NCBI GenBank assembly: GCA_025964635.1
Contig: JAOPYP010000763.1
Coordinates: 1-14,092, forward strand
Length of the DNA stretch: 14,092 bases
From: Actinomycetes bacterium
Lineage (GTDB): Bacteria > Actinomycetota > Actinomycetes > Streptosporangiales > Streptosporangiaceae
Direction of reading: 5' to 3'
This document shows positions 6,248 through 13,729 of the stretch, one piece after another. Positions within the stretch are counted from its first letter, which is position 1. Every line of letters starts with the position of its first letter. Below the pieces are notes generated by a model. It saw only the letters and a list, made by a program, of their open reading frames with translations, was not told the origin of the DNA and did no database searches. The translations under genes were made by a program, and so were the position numbers.

Positions 6248-7632
6248 CCACCCAGGCGAGCGGGATGGGAGGGCCAGCCGCGGACGGCGCCCCCGCGGAC
6301 GGCACAGGCGAAGGCACCGAGGGGCGCGTTTACAACGTGGCCGGGGGGGACTGGGACGAGGTCGTCCGGGCCCTGCAGGACGGCGCCGACCAGGAGGACA
6401 CCGAGCACCTCGTCGTCAACATGGGCCCGCAGCACCCGTCCACGCACGGCGTGCTGCGCTTGGTGCTGACGCTGGACGGGGAGACCGTCACCGAACTCCG
6501 GCCGGTCATCGGGTATCTGCACACCGGCATCGAGAAGAGCATGGAGTTCCGCACCTGGACGCAGGGCGTCACGTTCTGCACTCGCGCGGATTACCTCGCG
6601 CCCATCTTCAACGAAACGGTGTACTGCCTCGCGGTCGAGAAGCTGCTCGGGGTGGAGGCGGAGGTGCCCGAGCGGGCCAGCATCCTGCGGGTCATGATGA
6701 TGGAGCTGAACCGGATCGCCTCGCACATGACGGCGATCGGCACGTTCGGCCTGGAACTCGGGGCCACCACCGTGTTCCTCTATGCGGTGCGCGAGCGTGA
6801 GCGGATCCTCGACCTGTTCGAGCTGATCACCGGGCTGCGGATGAATCACGCCTACGTACGCCCGGGCGGGGTGTCGCAGGACCTGCCGCGAGGTGCCCTC
6901 GACGCGATCCGCGAGTTCCTCGGCCGGATGCCTCACCAGCTGGCTGAGCTGCGCTCGCTGATGGACGCCAACCCGCTCTACCTGGCCCGGACGAAGAACG
7001 TCGCCTACCTGGACCTGGCGGGCTGCATGGCGCTGGGGGTGACCGGCCCGCTGCTGCGCGGCACCGGGCTGCCCTGGGACCTGCGGAAGAGCCAGCCGTA
7101 CTGCGGCTACGAGACGTACGACTTCGAGGTGCCCACCCAGGACACCTGCGATGCCTACGGCCGGTACCTGGTCCGCGTCGACGAGTGCGACGAGTCCCTG
7201 AAGATAATCGAGCAGGCCAGTGACCGGCTGGCCGGGCCGAGGCCGGAGAACGACCCGGTGATGATCAGTGACCCGAAGATCGGCTGGCCGGCCAAGCTGG
7301 CCCTGGGCGGCGACGGCCTCGGCAACTCACCGGATCACATCGCGCACATCATGGGCCAGTCGATGGAAGCGCTGATCCACCACTTCAAGCTGGTCACCGA
7401 GGGATTCCGGGTGCCCGTGGGCCAGGTGTACACCGCTGTGGAGTCGCCCCGCGGCGAACTGGGCTGCCACGCGGTCAGCGACGGCGGGACCCGGCCGTAC
7501 CGGGCGCACTTCCGCGACCCGTCGTTCACCAACCTGCAGGCCGTCGCGGCCATGGCCGAGGGTGGCATGATCGCCGACGTGATCCCGGCCGTGGCCAGCA
7601 TTGACCCCGTTATGGGAGGCGTAGACCGTTGA
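6244..7632 (+). CDS. nuoD: NADH-quinone oxidoreductase subunit D (49-kDa, quinone-site subunit)
   Basis: NuoD (462 residues) forms the quinone-binding cavity with NuoB and is related to the large subunit of NiFe hydrogenases, though without the metal site. The NMGPQHPSTHGVLRL loop (residues 59-73) contains the His region contacting the quinone headgroup. YLHTGIEKSMEFRTW and the C-terminal ESPRGELGCHAVSDGG ... DPSFTNLQAVAAMAEGG are also family signatures. The tail SIDPVMGGVDR looks canonical. The first ~50 residues are a Gly/Ala-rich and acidic extension before the conserved core. The GTG start lies in the GTGA overlap with the nuoC stop. The 3' end has been partly duplicated just downstream (see the repeat entry), leaving a 73-bp gap to nuoE where most other junctions in the operon overlap. 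Confidence 0.97.
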   Translation: MTTQASGMGGPAADGAPADGTGEGTEGRVYNVAGGDWDEVVRALQDGADQEDTEHLVVNMGPQHPSTHGVLRLVLTLDGETVTELRPVIGYLHTGIEKSMEFRTWTQGVTFCTRADYLAPIFNETVYCLAVEKLLGVEAEVPERASILRVMMMELNRIASHMTAIGTFGLELGATTVFLYAVRERERILDLFELITGLRMNHAYVRPGGVSQDLPRGALDAIREFLGRMPHQLAELRSLMDANPLYLARTKNVAYLDLAGCMALGVTGPLLRGTGLPWDLRKSQPYCGYETYDFEVPTQDTCDAYGRYLVRVDECDESLKIIEQASDRLAGPRPENDPVMISDPKIGWPAKLALGGDGLGNSPDHIAHIMGQSMEALIHHFKLVTEGFRVPVGQVYTAVESPRGELGCHAVSDGGTRPYRAHFRDPSFTNLQAVAAMAEGGMIADVIPAVASIDPVMGGVDR

Positions 7633-7702
7633 TTGATCAGCGTGAGGGTGCGCGGCAGTCGCCTGGCATTGACGCTGCGCTGGCCATGGGAGGCGTAGAC
7701 CG
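7598..7702 (+). repeat. partial direct duplication of the nuoD 3' end
   Basis: ATGGGAGGCGTAGACCG occurs at 7612-7628, ending nuoD, and again at 7686-7702, just before nuoE, offset by 74 bases. GCATTGAC also occurs upstream of both copies, at 7598-7605 and 7666-7673. The spacer to the 17-mer is 6 bases in the first copy and 12 in the second, so the duplication probably once extended further and then diverged. Both copies can be read as ID...MGGVDR plus stop, but in different frames. The second copy supplies the GGGAGG (7688-7693) before nuoE, 12 bases from its ATG. The simplest ancestral state is nuoD ending directly in the TAATG overlap with nuoE. Confidence 0.8.
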
Positions 7703-7706
7703 GTAA
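7629..7706 (+). CDS. possible 25-codon coupled ORF between nuoD and nuoE
   Basis: A TTG at 7629 overlaps the nuoD stop (TTGA) and opens a 25-codon frame, and its TAA (7704-7706) overlaps the nuoE start (TAATG). The GGGAGG at 7614-7619 lies nine bases before the TTG. The predicted peptide begins MIDQREGARQSPG and ends AMGGVDR, repeating the last six residues of NuoD because of the local duplication. It has no hydrophobic helix and matches nothing I know. It might serve only to keep ribosomes moving from nuoD to nuoE, and it may equally be untranslated duplication debris. A -1 slip at the nuoD end would also enter this frame. Confidence 0.25.
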   Translation: MIDQREGARQSPGIDAALAMGGVDR

Positions 7707-8467
7707 TGGCGCTGTCGCAGGAGGCGCGCGCCCGGCTGGAGCCGGACGCCGCACAGATCATCGGCCGCTACCCGGTGTCGCGGTCGGCGCTGCTGCCGCT
7801 GCTGCACCTGATGCAGGCCGAGGAGGGCTACCTCACCGAGGACGGCCTCGAGTTCTGCGCTGAGCAACTGGGGCTGACCAAGGCGGAGGTCACCGCGGTG
7901 GCCTCCTTCTACACCATGTACAAGCACCACCCCGTGGGTGACTACCACGTCGGGGTCTGCACCAACTCCCTGTGCGGGGTCATGGGCGGCGACGCCATCC
8001 TGGCTGACCTGGAAGACCACCTGGGCATCGGCGACGACGAGACGACGCCCGACGGCAAGGTCAGCCTGGAGCACCTGGAATGCAACGCCGCCTGCGACTA
8101 CGCGCCGGTGGTGATGGTCAACTGGGAGTTCTTCGACAACCAGACCCCCCAGTCCGCGCGGAACCTGGTCGATGGCCTGCGGTCCGGCCCGGAGGGCATC
8201 TCGCCCACCCGCGGCGCGCCCCGGCTGTGCACCTGGAAGCAGGCGTCCCGGATCCTGGCCGGGTTCCCCGATGACCAGGCCGCCGGGGGCAACACGGCCG
8301 GCGAGCCCTCCCTGGCCGGCCTGAACGTCGCCGAGGAGCAGGGCTGGACGCCCGGCGACGACCCGGCCGGTACGGGGAGTTCCGGACCATCAGGATCCGG
8401 AGGATCCCCGCGGCGCGCCGCGGCGCCGCGGCCCACGAGCGGGAACGGGAACGGGAAGACCAAGTGA
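7706..8467 (+). CDS. nuoE: NADH-quinone oxidoreductase subunit E (24-kDa, [2Fe-2S] N1a)
   Basis: NuoE (253 residues) is part of the NADH-oxidising module. It has a thioredoxin-like fold holding the [2Fe-2S] cluster N1a next to the FMN of NuoF. All four ligands are present: Cys85 and Cys90 in VCTNSLCGVMGG, and Cys126 and Cys130 in LECNAACDYAPVVMVN. The N-terminal helical domain reads RYPVSRSALLPLLHLMQAEEGYLTEDG. After the core (about residue 165) come TRGAPRLCTWKQASRILAGFPD and a Gly/Ser/Pro-rich tail of about 70 residues without a recognisable fold. Similar tails occur in the actinobacterial NuoE proteins I recall. The start ATG at 7706 has GGGAGG 12 bases upstream, within the duplicated segment. 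The gene overlaps nuoF by GTGA. Confidence 0.96.
   Translation: MALSQEARARLEPDAAQIIGRYPVSRSALLPLLHLMQAEEGYLTEDGLEFCAEQLGLTKAEVTAVASFYTMYKHHPVGDYHVGVCTNSLCGVMGGDAILADLEDHLGIGDDETTPDGKVSLEHLECNAACDYAPVVMVNWEFFDNQTPQSARNLVDGLRSGPEGISPTRGAPRLCTWKQASRILAGFPDDQAAGGNTAGEPSLAGLNVAEEQGWTPGDDPAGTGSSGPSGSGGSPRRAAAPRPTSGNGNGKTK
8408..8423. other. 16-bp perfect GC palindrome inside the nuoE tail
   Basis: CCGCGGCGCGCCGCGG is a perfect palindrome, followed directly by another CGCCGCGG (8424-8431) that could compete for pairing. It encodes part of the low-complexity NuoE tail and lies about 40 bases before the nuoF GTG. It could form a stable mRNA hairpin near that junction. The composition makes chance occurrence quite possible. 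Confidence 0.35.
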
Positions 8468-9768
8468 CTACTGTGCTGACCCCGGAGCTCACCGCGTTCT
8501 GGGACGAGCCCGGCTCGTTCACCCTCGCGGCCTACAAGCGCCACGGCGGGTACGTGGCCCTGCCCAAGGCCCTGGCCATGCAGCCGGACGAGGTCGTCCA
8601 GACCATGAAGGACTCCGTGCTGCGCGGCCGCGGCGGGGCCGGCTTTCCCACCGGCCTGAAGTGGGGGTTCATCCCGAAGGGCGGCGACAAGCCGCACTAC
8701 CTGGTGGTGAACGCCGACGAGTCGGAACCCGGCGCCTGCAAGGACATGCCGACCCTGCTGAACAACCCGCAGGCGCTGATCGAGGGCATCGTGATCGCCT
8801 CCTACGCGATCGACGCGCACCGGGCCTTCATCTACGTGCGCGGCGAGGTACTGCACGTGATCCGCCGGCTCCACTTCGCCGTGGCCGAGGCCTACGAGGC
8901 CGGGTACCTCGGCACCGACATCCTCGGCTCCGGGTTCGACCTCGAGGTGGTCGTGCACTCCGGGGCGGGTGCCTACATCTGCGGCGAGGAAACCGCGCTG
9001 CTCGACTCGCTGGAGGGCTACCGCGGCCAGCCCCGGCTGAAGCCGCCGTTCCCGGCGGTCGCCGGGCTCTACGCCTGCCCCACGGTGGTCAACAACGTCG
9101 AGTCCATCGCGACCGTGCCCTACATCCTCAGCCACGGGGCCGGGGACTTCGCGTCCTACGGCACCGAGAAGTCCAAGGGCTTCGGCATCTTCTCGCTGTC
9201 CGGGCACGTTACCCGGCCCGGCCAGTACGAGGCGCCGCTCGGCGTCACGCTGCGCACGCTGCTGGACCTGGCCGGCGGTATGCGGTCCGGGCACCGGCTG
9301 AAGTTCTGGACCCCGGGTGGCTCGTCCACCCCGCTGTTCACCGACGAGCACCTGGACGTGCCGCTGGACTACGAGTCGGTGGCCAAGGCCGGGTCGATGC
9401 TCGGCACCCGCTCGATCCAGCTTTTCGACGAGACGACCTGCGTGGTCCGCGTGGTGCTGCGCTGGATCAAGTTCTACGAGCACGAGTCCTGCGGCAAGTG
9501 CACGCCGTGCCGCGAGGGCAGCTGGTGGGTGGTCCAGCTCCTCGAGCAGCTGGAGCGGGGCGAGGGCAGCGAGGCTGACCTGGACAAGCTCCTCGATATC
9601 TGCGGCAACATCACCGGACGCGCGTTCTGCGCGCTGGGCGACTCGATCGAGGCCCCGGTGAGGTCGTCCATCCGGTACTTCAAGGACGAGTACCTCGAGC
9701 ACCAGCGGCACGGCGGCTGCCCGTTCGACCCGGCCGCGTCAACGCTATTTGCCATGGAGTCCGCCTGA
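8464..9768 (+). CDS. nuoF: NADH-quinone oxidoreductase subunit F (51-kDa, NADH/FMN/N3)
   Basis: NuoF (434 residues) oxidises NADH with FMN and passes electrons to cluster N3. The glycine-rich nucleotide-binding motif RGRGGAGFPTGLKW (GRGGAGFP at 55-62) and NADESEPGACKDM bind NADH and FMN. GAGAYICGEETALLDSLEGYRGQPRLKPPFP is the other hallmark block. The N3 [4Fe-4S] ligands are Cys343, Cys346 and Cys349 in ESCGKCTPCREG and Cys389 in GRAFCALGD. Length is normal and the ends carry no long tail. The start is the GTG at 8464 in a GTGA overlap with nuoE. GGAAG, at the end of a small GGGAAC repeat, provides a weak ribosome site. The stop overlaps the nuoG start by one base (TGATG). Confidence 0.97.
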   Translation: MTTVLTPELTAFWDEPGSFTLAAYKRHGGYVALPKALAMQPDEVVQTMKDSVLRGRGGAGFPTGLKWGFIPKGGDKPHYLVVNADESEPGACKDMPTLLNNPQALIEGIVIASYAIDAHRAFIYVRGEVLHVIRRLHFAVAEAYEAGYLGTDILGSGFDLEVVVHSGAGAYICGEETALLDSLEGYRGQPRLKPPFPAVAGLYACPTVVNNVESIATVPYILSHGAGDFASYGTEKSKGFGIFSLSGHVTRPGQYEAPLGVTLRTLLDLAGGMRSGHRLKFWTPGGSSTPLFTDEHLDVPLDYESVAKAGSMLGTRSIQLFDETTCVVRVVLRWIKFYEHESCGKCTPCREGSWWVVQLLEQLERGEGSEADLDKLLDICGNITGRAFCALGDSIEAPVRSSIRYFKDEYLEHQRHGGCPFDPAASTLFAMESA

Positions 9769-12290
9769 TGACCGTGCAGCCGAACCAGCCCGCCGAGCCG
9801 GCCGGCCCCTCCCCGGCGCCCGCGGCGCCCGCCACCACGGGGCCAGGCCCGGCCACCCTGGCCAGGCCGGCGGACGGGGTCACCGTCACCATCGACGGGT
9901 TCGAGATCACTGTGCCCAAGGGGACCCTGGTGATCCGGGCCGCGGAGCAGCTCGGCATCCAGATCCCCCGGTTCTGCGATCACCCGCTGCTCGACCCGGT
10001 CGGCGCCTGCCGGCAGTGCCTGGTGCACATCGAGGGCCAGCCCAAGCCGCCGGCCTCCTGCACCACGACCTGCACCGAGGGCATGGTGGTGCACACCCAG
10101 CTGACCTCGCCCGTGGCCGAGAAGGCGCAGCGCGGCATGATGGAGCTGCTGCTGGTCAACCACCCGCTCGACTGCCCCATGTGCGACAAGGGCGGCGAGT
10201 GCCCGCTGCAGAACCAGGCCATGTCCACTGGGCAGGGAGAGACCCGGTTCGACGGCGTGAAGCGGACCTTCCCGAAGCCGATCGCGCTGTCCACGGAGGT
10301 GCTGCTCGACCGCGAGCGGTGCATCCAGTGCGCCCGGTGCACCAGGTTCGCCGAGCAGATCGCCGGCGACCCGCTGATCGAGCTGCTCGAGCGCGGGCCG
10401 CAGGAGCAGGTGGGCGTGGCCGAAGGCGCGCCGTTCGACTCCTACTTCTCCGGCAACACCGTGCAGATCTGCCCGGTCGGCGCGCTGACCAGTGCGGCCT
10501 ACCGGTTCCGGGCCCGGCCGTTCGACCTGGTGTCGGAGCCGAGCGTGTGCGAGCACTGCGCGGCGGGCTGCCGCCAGCGCACCGATTACCGGCGCGGCGC
10601 GATCACCCGGCGGCTGGCCGGCAGCGACCCGCAGGTCAACGAGGAATGGAACTGCGACAAGGGCCGCTGGGCGTTCACCTACGCCACCCAGCCGGACCGG
10701 CTCAACGGCCCGCTGGTACGCAACGCGGACGGTGTCCTGGCCCCGGCCTCCTGGCCCGACGCCTTCGCGGCCGCGGCCCGCGGGCTGGCGGCGGCGCACG
10801 GCCGGGCCGGCGTGCTGACCGGCGGGCGGCTGACCGCCGAGGATGCCTACGCCTACGCCAAGTTCGCCCGCGTGGCGCTGGGCACCAATGACATCGACAT
10901 GCGGGCCCGCCCGCACTCGGCCGAGGAAACGGAGTTCCTCGCGGCGAACGTGGCCGGCCGGGACATCGAGGTCAGCTACACCGACCTGGAACGGGCGCCC
11001 GTGGTCCTGCTGGCCGGGTTCGAGCCCGACGACGAGTCCCCCATCGTCTTCCTGAGGCTGCGCAAGGCGGCCCGGGCGGGCACCCTGACCGTGTACTCCA
11101 TCGCCCCGCTGGCCAGCCGCGGGCTGACCCGGATGTCCGGGGTGCTGCTGCCCACCGTCCCGGGGGGCGAGGCCGCCGCCCTGGGCAGCCTGATCAGCGG
11201 CACCGGACTGGATGACGCGGGCCGCGCGGCCAAGGACGCCCTGGCGGCCGACGGCGCCATCATCCTGGTCGGGGAGCGGCTCGCGGAAGTGCCCGGGGCG
11301 CTCAGCACCGCCGACCGGCTGGCCCGGGCGACCGGGGCCCGGCTGGCCTGGATACCCCGGCGGGCGGGTGAGCGGGGCGCCATCGAGGTGGGCGCGCTGC
11401 CGAACCTACTGCCCGGCGGGCGCCTGGCCGCCAGCTCGCAGGCGCGGGTGGAGATCGCCCGGGCCTGGGGCGTGGCGTCCCTGCCCCCGCTGCCCGGCCG
11501 GGACACCACGCAGATCCTGGCCGCCGCGGCCGCGGGCGGTATCGACGCGCTGGTGATCGCCGGCGTGGACCTGGATGACCTGCCCGATCCGGAAGCGGCC
11601 CGCGCCGCGCTGGAGGCCACCCCGTTCGTCGTCAGCCTGGAACTGCGGCCGAGCGCGGTCACCGACCGCGCCGACGTGGTGCTCCCGGTGGCGGCGGTCG
11701 CGGAGAAGCCGGGCACGTTCGTGAACTGGGAAGGACGGCCCGGCACGTTCAAGGCGGTGCTGGACGTCCCGGGCGTGGAATCCGACCTGCACGTGCTGCG
11801 CCGGATCGCCGACGAGATGGATGTGCACCTGGGCCTGCCCGACGCCGCGGCCGCCCGCCAGGAACTCGCGGCGCTGGGCGTGGTGGGGGGGCCGGCCACC
11901 GGGGTGAGCACGGCGGAGACCGCGCAGGGCGCCCCCCTCGCCTCGGCGCGGGATACCGGGCCGCCGGAGCCTGGGACGGGCGAGGCCGTCATCGTGACCT
12001 GGCACCAGCTACTGGACGCGGGGCGCATGCAGGATGGGGAGCCCTTCCTGGCTGGCACGGCCCGGCCGGTGGTGGCCCGCATGTCCGCGGCGACCGCGGC
12101 GGAGGCCGGGACCTCGGACGGCGGTAAGGTCACTGTGGCCAACGCGCGCGGCTCACTGACCCTGCCGGTCGAGGTGGCCGTCATGCCGGACCGGGTGGTG
12201 TGGCTGCCGACCCGGTCGGCGGGATCCGAGATCCGCCGCGAGCTCGCGGCCGGACACGGCAGCCTGGTGACCCTGAGGAGTGCCGAATGA
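9768..12290 (+). CDS. nuoG: NADH-quinone oxidoreductase subunit G (75-kDa, multi-cluster subunit)
   Basis: NuoG (840 residues) wires electrons from NuoF toward NuoI. After a ~30-residue Pro/Ala-rich start, a ferredoxin-like domain has N1b ligands Cys70, Cys81, Cys84 and Cys98. N5 has His132, Cys136, Cys139 and Cys145 (HPLDCPMCDKGGEC). N4 has Cys185, Cys188, Cys191 and Cys235. A fourth motif with Cys261, Cys264, Cys268 and Cys296 (CEHCAAGC...NCDKGRW) matches cluster N7, which many bacterial complexes keep and mitochondria lost. The rest is a molybdopterin-oxidoreductase-like fold without evident catalytic function, including EKPGTFVNWEGRPGTF. A low-complexity linker (about 710-735) leads to a small C-terminal beta domain. 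It starts one base inside nuoF (TGATG) and overlaps nuoH by ATGA. Confidence 0.96.
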   Translation: MTVQPNQPAEPAGPSPAPAAPATTGPGPATLARPADGVTVTIDGFEITVPKGTLVIRAAEQLGIQIPRFCDHPLLDPVGACRQCLVHIEGQPKPPASCTTTCTEGMVVHTQLTSPVAEKAQRGMMELLLVNHPLDCPMCDKGGECPLQNQAMSTGQGETRFDGVKRTFPKPIALSTEVLLDRERCIQCARCTRFAEQIAGDPLIELLERGPQEQVGVAEGAPFDSYFSGNTVQICPVGALTSAAYRFRARPFDLVSEPSVCEHCAAGCRQRTDYRRGAITRRLAGSDPQVNEEWNCDKGRWAFTYATQPDRLNGPLVRNADGVLAPASWPDAFAAAARGLAAAHGRAGVLTGGRLTAEDAYAYAKFARVALGTNDIDMRARPHSAEETEFLAANVAGRDIEVSYTDLERAPVVLLAGFEPDDESPIVFLRLRKAARAGTLTVYSIAPLASRGLTRMSGVLLPTVPGGEAAALGSLISGTGLDDAGRAAKDALAADGAIILVGERLAEVPGALSTADRLARATGARLAWIPRRAGERGAIEVGALPNLLPGGRLAASSQARVEIARAWGVASLPPLPGRDTTQILAAAAAGGIDALVIAGVDLDDLPDPEAARAALEATPFVVSLELRPSAVTDRADVVLPVAAVAEKPGTFVNWEGRPGTFKAVLDVPGVESDLHVLRRIADEMDVHLGLPDAAAARQELAALGVVGGPATGVSTAETAQGAPLASARDTGPPEPGTGEAVIVTWHQLLDAGRMQDGEPFLAGTARPVVARMSAATAAEAGTSDGGKVTVANARGSLTLPVEVAVMPDRVVWLPTRSAGSEIRRELAAGHGSLVTLRSAE

Positions 12291-13729
12291 GTGGCCTGGC
12301 CAGCGCGGCCCACCCGGGCCTGGCGGCGGCTGATCCGACCCTGGCCAGCTTTGACCACCAGCCCTGGTGGCTGGTGACCATCAAGGTCCTGTTCGTCTTC
12401 CTCTTCCTGATGCTCATGACGCTGTTCGCGATCTGGGCCGAGCGCCGGGTCATCGGCCGGATGCAGCAGCGGCCGGGACCGAACCGGGCCGGGCCGTTCG
12501 GCCTGCTCCAGTCGCTCCTGGACGGCATCAAGCTGCCGCTGAAGGAAGACATCGTCCCGACTCACGTGGACAAGCTGCTGTTCTGGCTGGCCCCCGCGAT
12601 CTCGGTGATCCCCGCGTTCGTCAGCTTCGCGATCATCCCGTTCGGCCCCGAGGTCTCGATCTTCGGCGTGCAGACCCCGCTGCAGCTCGCCGACCTGCCC
12701 GTAGCCGTCCTGCTCGTGCTGGCCATGAGCTCGATGGCGGTCTACGGGATCGTGCTGGCGGGCTGGGCGTCCGGCTCCCCGTACCCGCTGCTCGGCGGGC
12801 TGCGCGCGTCGGCCCAGGTGATCAGCTACGAGATCGCGATGGGTCTGTCCTTCGTTGCGGTCTTCCTGTACTCCGGCTCGCTGTCCACCACCGCCATCGT
12901 GGCCAAGCAGTCGGGGGCCAACACCGAGTTCCACCTGTTCGGCGCGATCCTGCACTGGCCGTCCTGGTATGCGGTGCTGCTGTTCCCGTCCTTCGTGATC
13001 TACGTGATCACCATGGTCGGCGAGACCAACCGGCTGCCGTTCGACCTGCCCGAAGGCGAGGGCGAGCTGGTCGGCGGCTTCCACACCGAGTACTCCTCGC
13101 TCAAGTTCGCCCTGTTCTACCTGGGCGAGTACATCAACATGACCACGGTCGCCGGGCTGGCCAGCACCCTGTTCCTCGGGGGCTGGCGGGCCCCCTGGCC
13201 GATCAGCGTGTGGCCGGACGCGAACACGGGCTGGTACCCGCTGCTGTGGTTCCTGACCAAGGTGCTGCTCGTGCTGTTCTTCTTCGTGTGGCTGCGCGGC
13301 ACGCTGCCCCGGATCCGCTACGACCAGCTGATGCGGTTCGGCTGGAAGGTGCTCATCCCGGTCTCGCTGGTCTGGATCCTGGTCATCGCGACCATCCGGG
13401 TCTGGCGGACGCACGGCGGCAGCCCGGCCGTCTACACGGTGGCCGGCCTGCTGGTCGTCGCGCTGCTCACGCTGCTGTTCATGGGCGACGCGGCCGCGCA
13501 GCGGCGCGCCCAGGCCGCCGAGGAGGCGGCCGCCCAGGCCGGCCTGCCCGTGCGCCCGGGAGGAACCGCAGGCGAGCCTGGTCCCGCCGGCGGCGGCCCG
13601 GGCTTCCCGGTTCCGCCGATGGATCTGCCGCACTACCACGGGGTCGGGGTGGATGTTTCCCCCTCGGAGATCACCCCGGAGGAGTCCGGTGAGTCCCGGG
13701 CCACGACGAAGGAGGTGACCGGTGCCTGA
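12287..13729 (+). CDS. nuoH: NADH-quinone oxidoreductase subunit H (membrane subunit at the quinone site)
   Basis: NuoH (480 residues) is the membrane-arm subunit contacting the peripheral arm, with about eight transmembrane helices. It helps form the quinone tunnel and the first proton path. Motifs are AERRVIGRMQQRPGPNRAGPFG (Glu52 region) and the acidic loop GETNRLPFDLPEGEGELVGGFHTEY (245-269), the most conserved part of the family. The ATG at 12287 is supported by GAGGAG (12275-12280) six bases upstream and by the ATGA overlap with nuoG. An in-frame GTG at 12200 lies inside nuoG and is not used. After the last helix (about residue 398), a soluble tail of about 80 residues rich in Ala, Gly, Pro and Glu follows. 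Its 3' codons contain the nuoI ribosome binding site. Confidence 0.96.
   Translation: MSGLASAAHPGLAAADPTLASFDHQPWWLVTIKVLFVFLFLMLMTLFAIWAERRVIGRMQQRPGPNRAGPFGLLQSLLDGIKLPLKEDIVPTHVDKLLFWLAPAISVIPAFVSFAIIPFGPEVSIFGVQTPLQLADLPVAVLLVLAMSSMAVYGIVLAGWASGSPYPLLGGLRASAQVISYEIAMGLSFVAVFLYSGSLSTTAIVAKQSGANTEFHLFGAILHWPSWYAVLLFPSFVIYVITMVGETNRLPFDLPEGEGELVGGFHTEYSSLKFALFYLGEYINMTTVAGLASTLFLGGWRAPWPISVWPDANTGWYPLLWFLTKVLLVLFFFVWLRGTLPRIRYDQLMRFGWKVLIPVSLVWILVIATIRVWRTHGGSPAVYTVAGLLVVALLTLLFMGDAAAQRRAQAAEEAAAQAGLPVRPGGTAGEPGPAGGGPGFPVPPMDLPHYHGVGVDVSPSEITPEESGESRATTKEVTGA
13709..13718 (+). promoter_or_regulatory. near-perfect ribosome binding site of nuoI, inside nuoH
   Basis: AAGGAGGTGA matches the usual 16S anti-Shine-Dalgarno complement over ten bases. 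Its GGAGG ends six bases before the GTG at 13722. This is the strongest ribosome site in the window and fixes the nuoI start, which overlaps the nuoH stop by eight bases. Confidence 0.8.

Noticed and set aside
9768..12290. NuoG as a molybdenum formate dehydrogenase or other molybdopterin enzyme.
   Set aside because: The cluster set (N1b, N5, N4, N7) and the location between nuoF and nuoH define complex I. The C-terminal fold is the usual non-catalytic molybdopterin-like domain.
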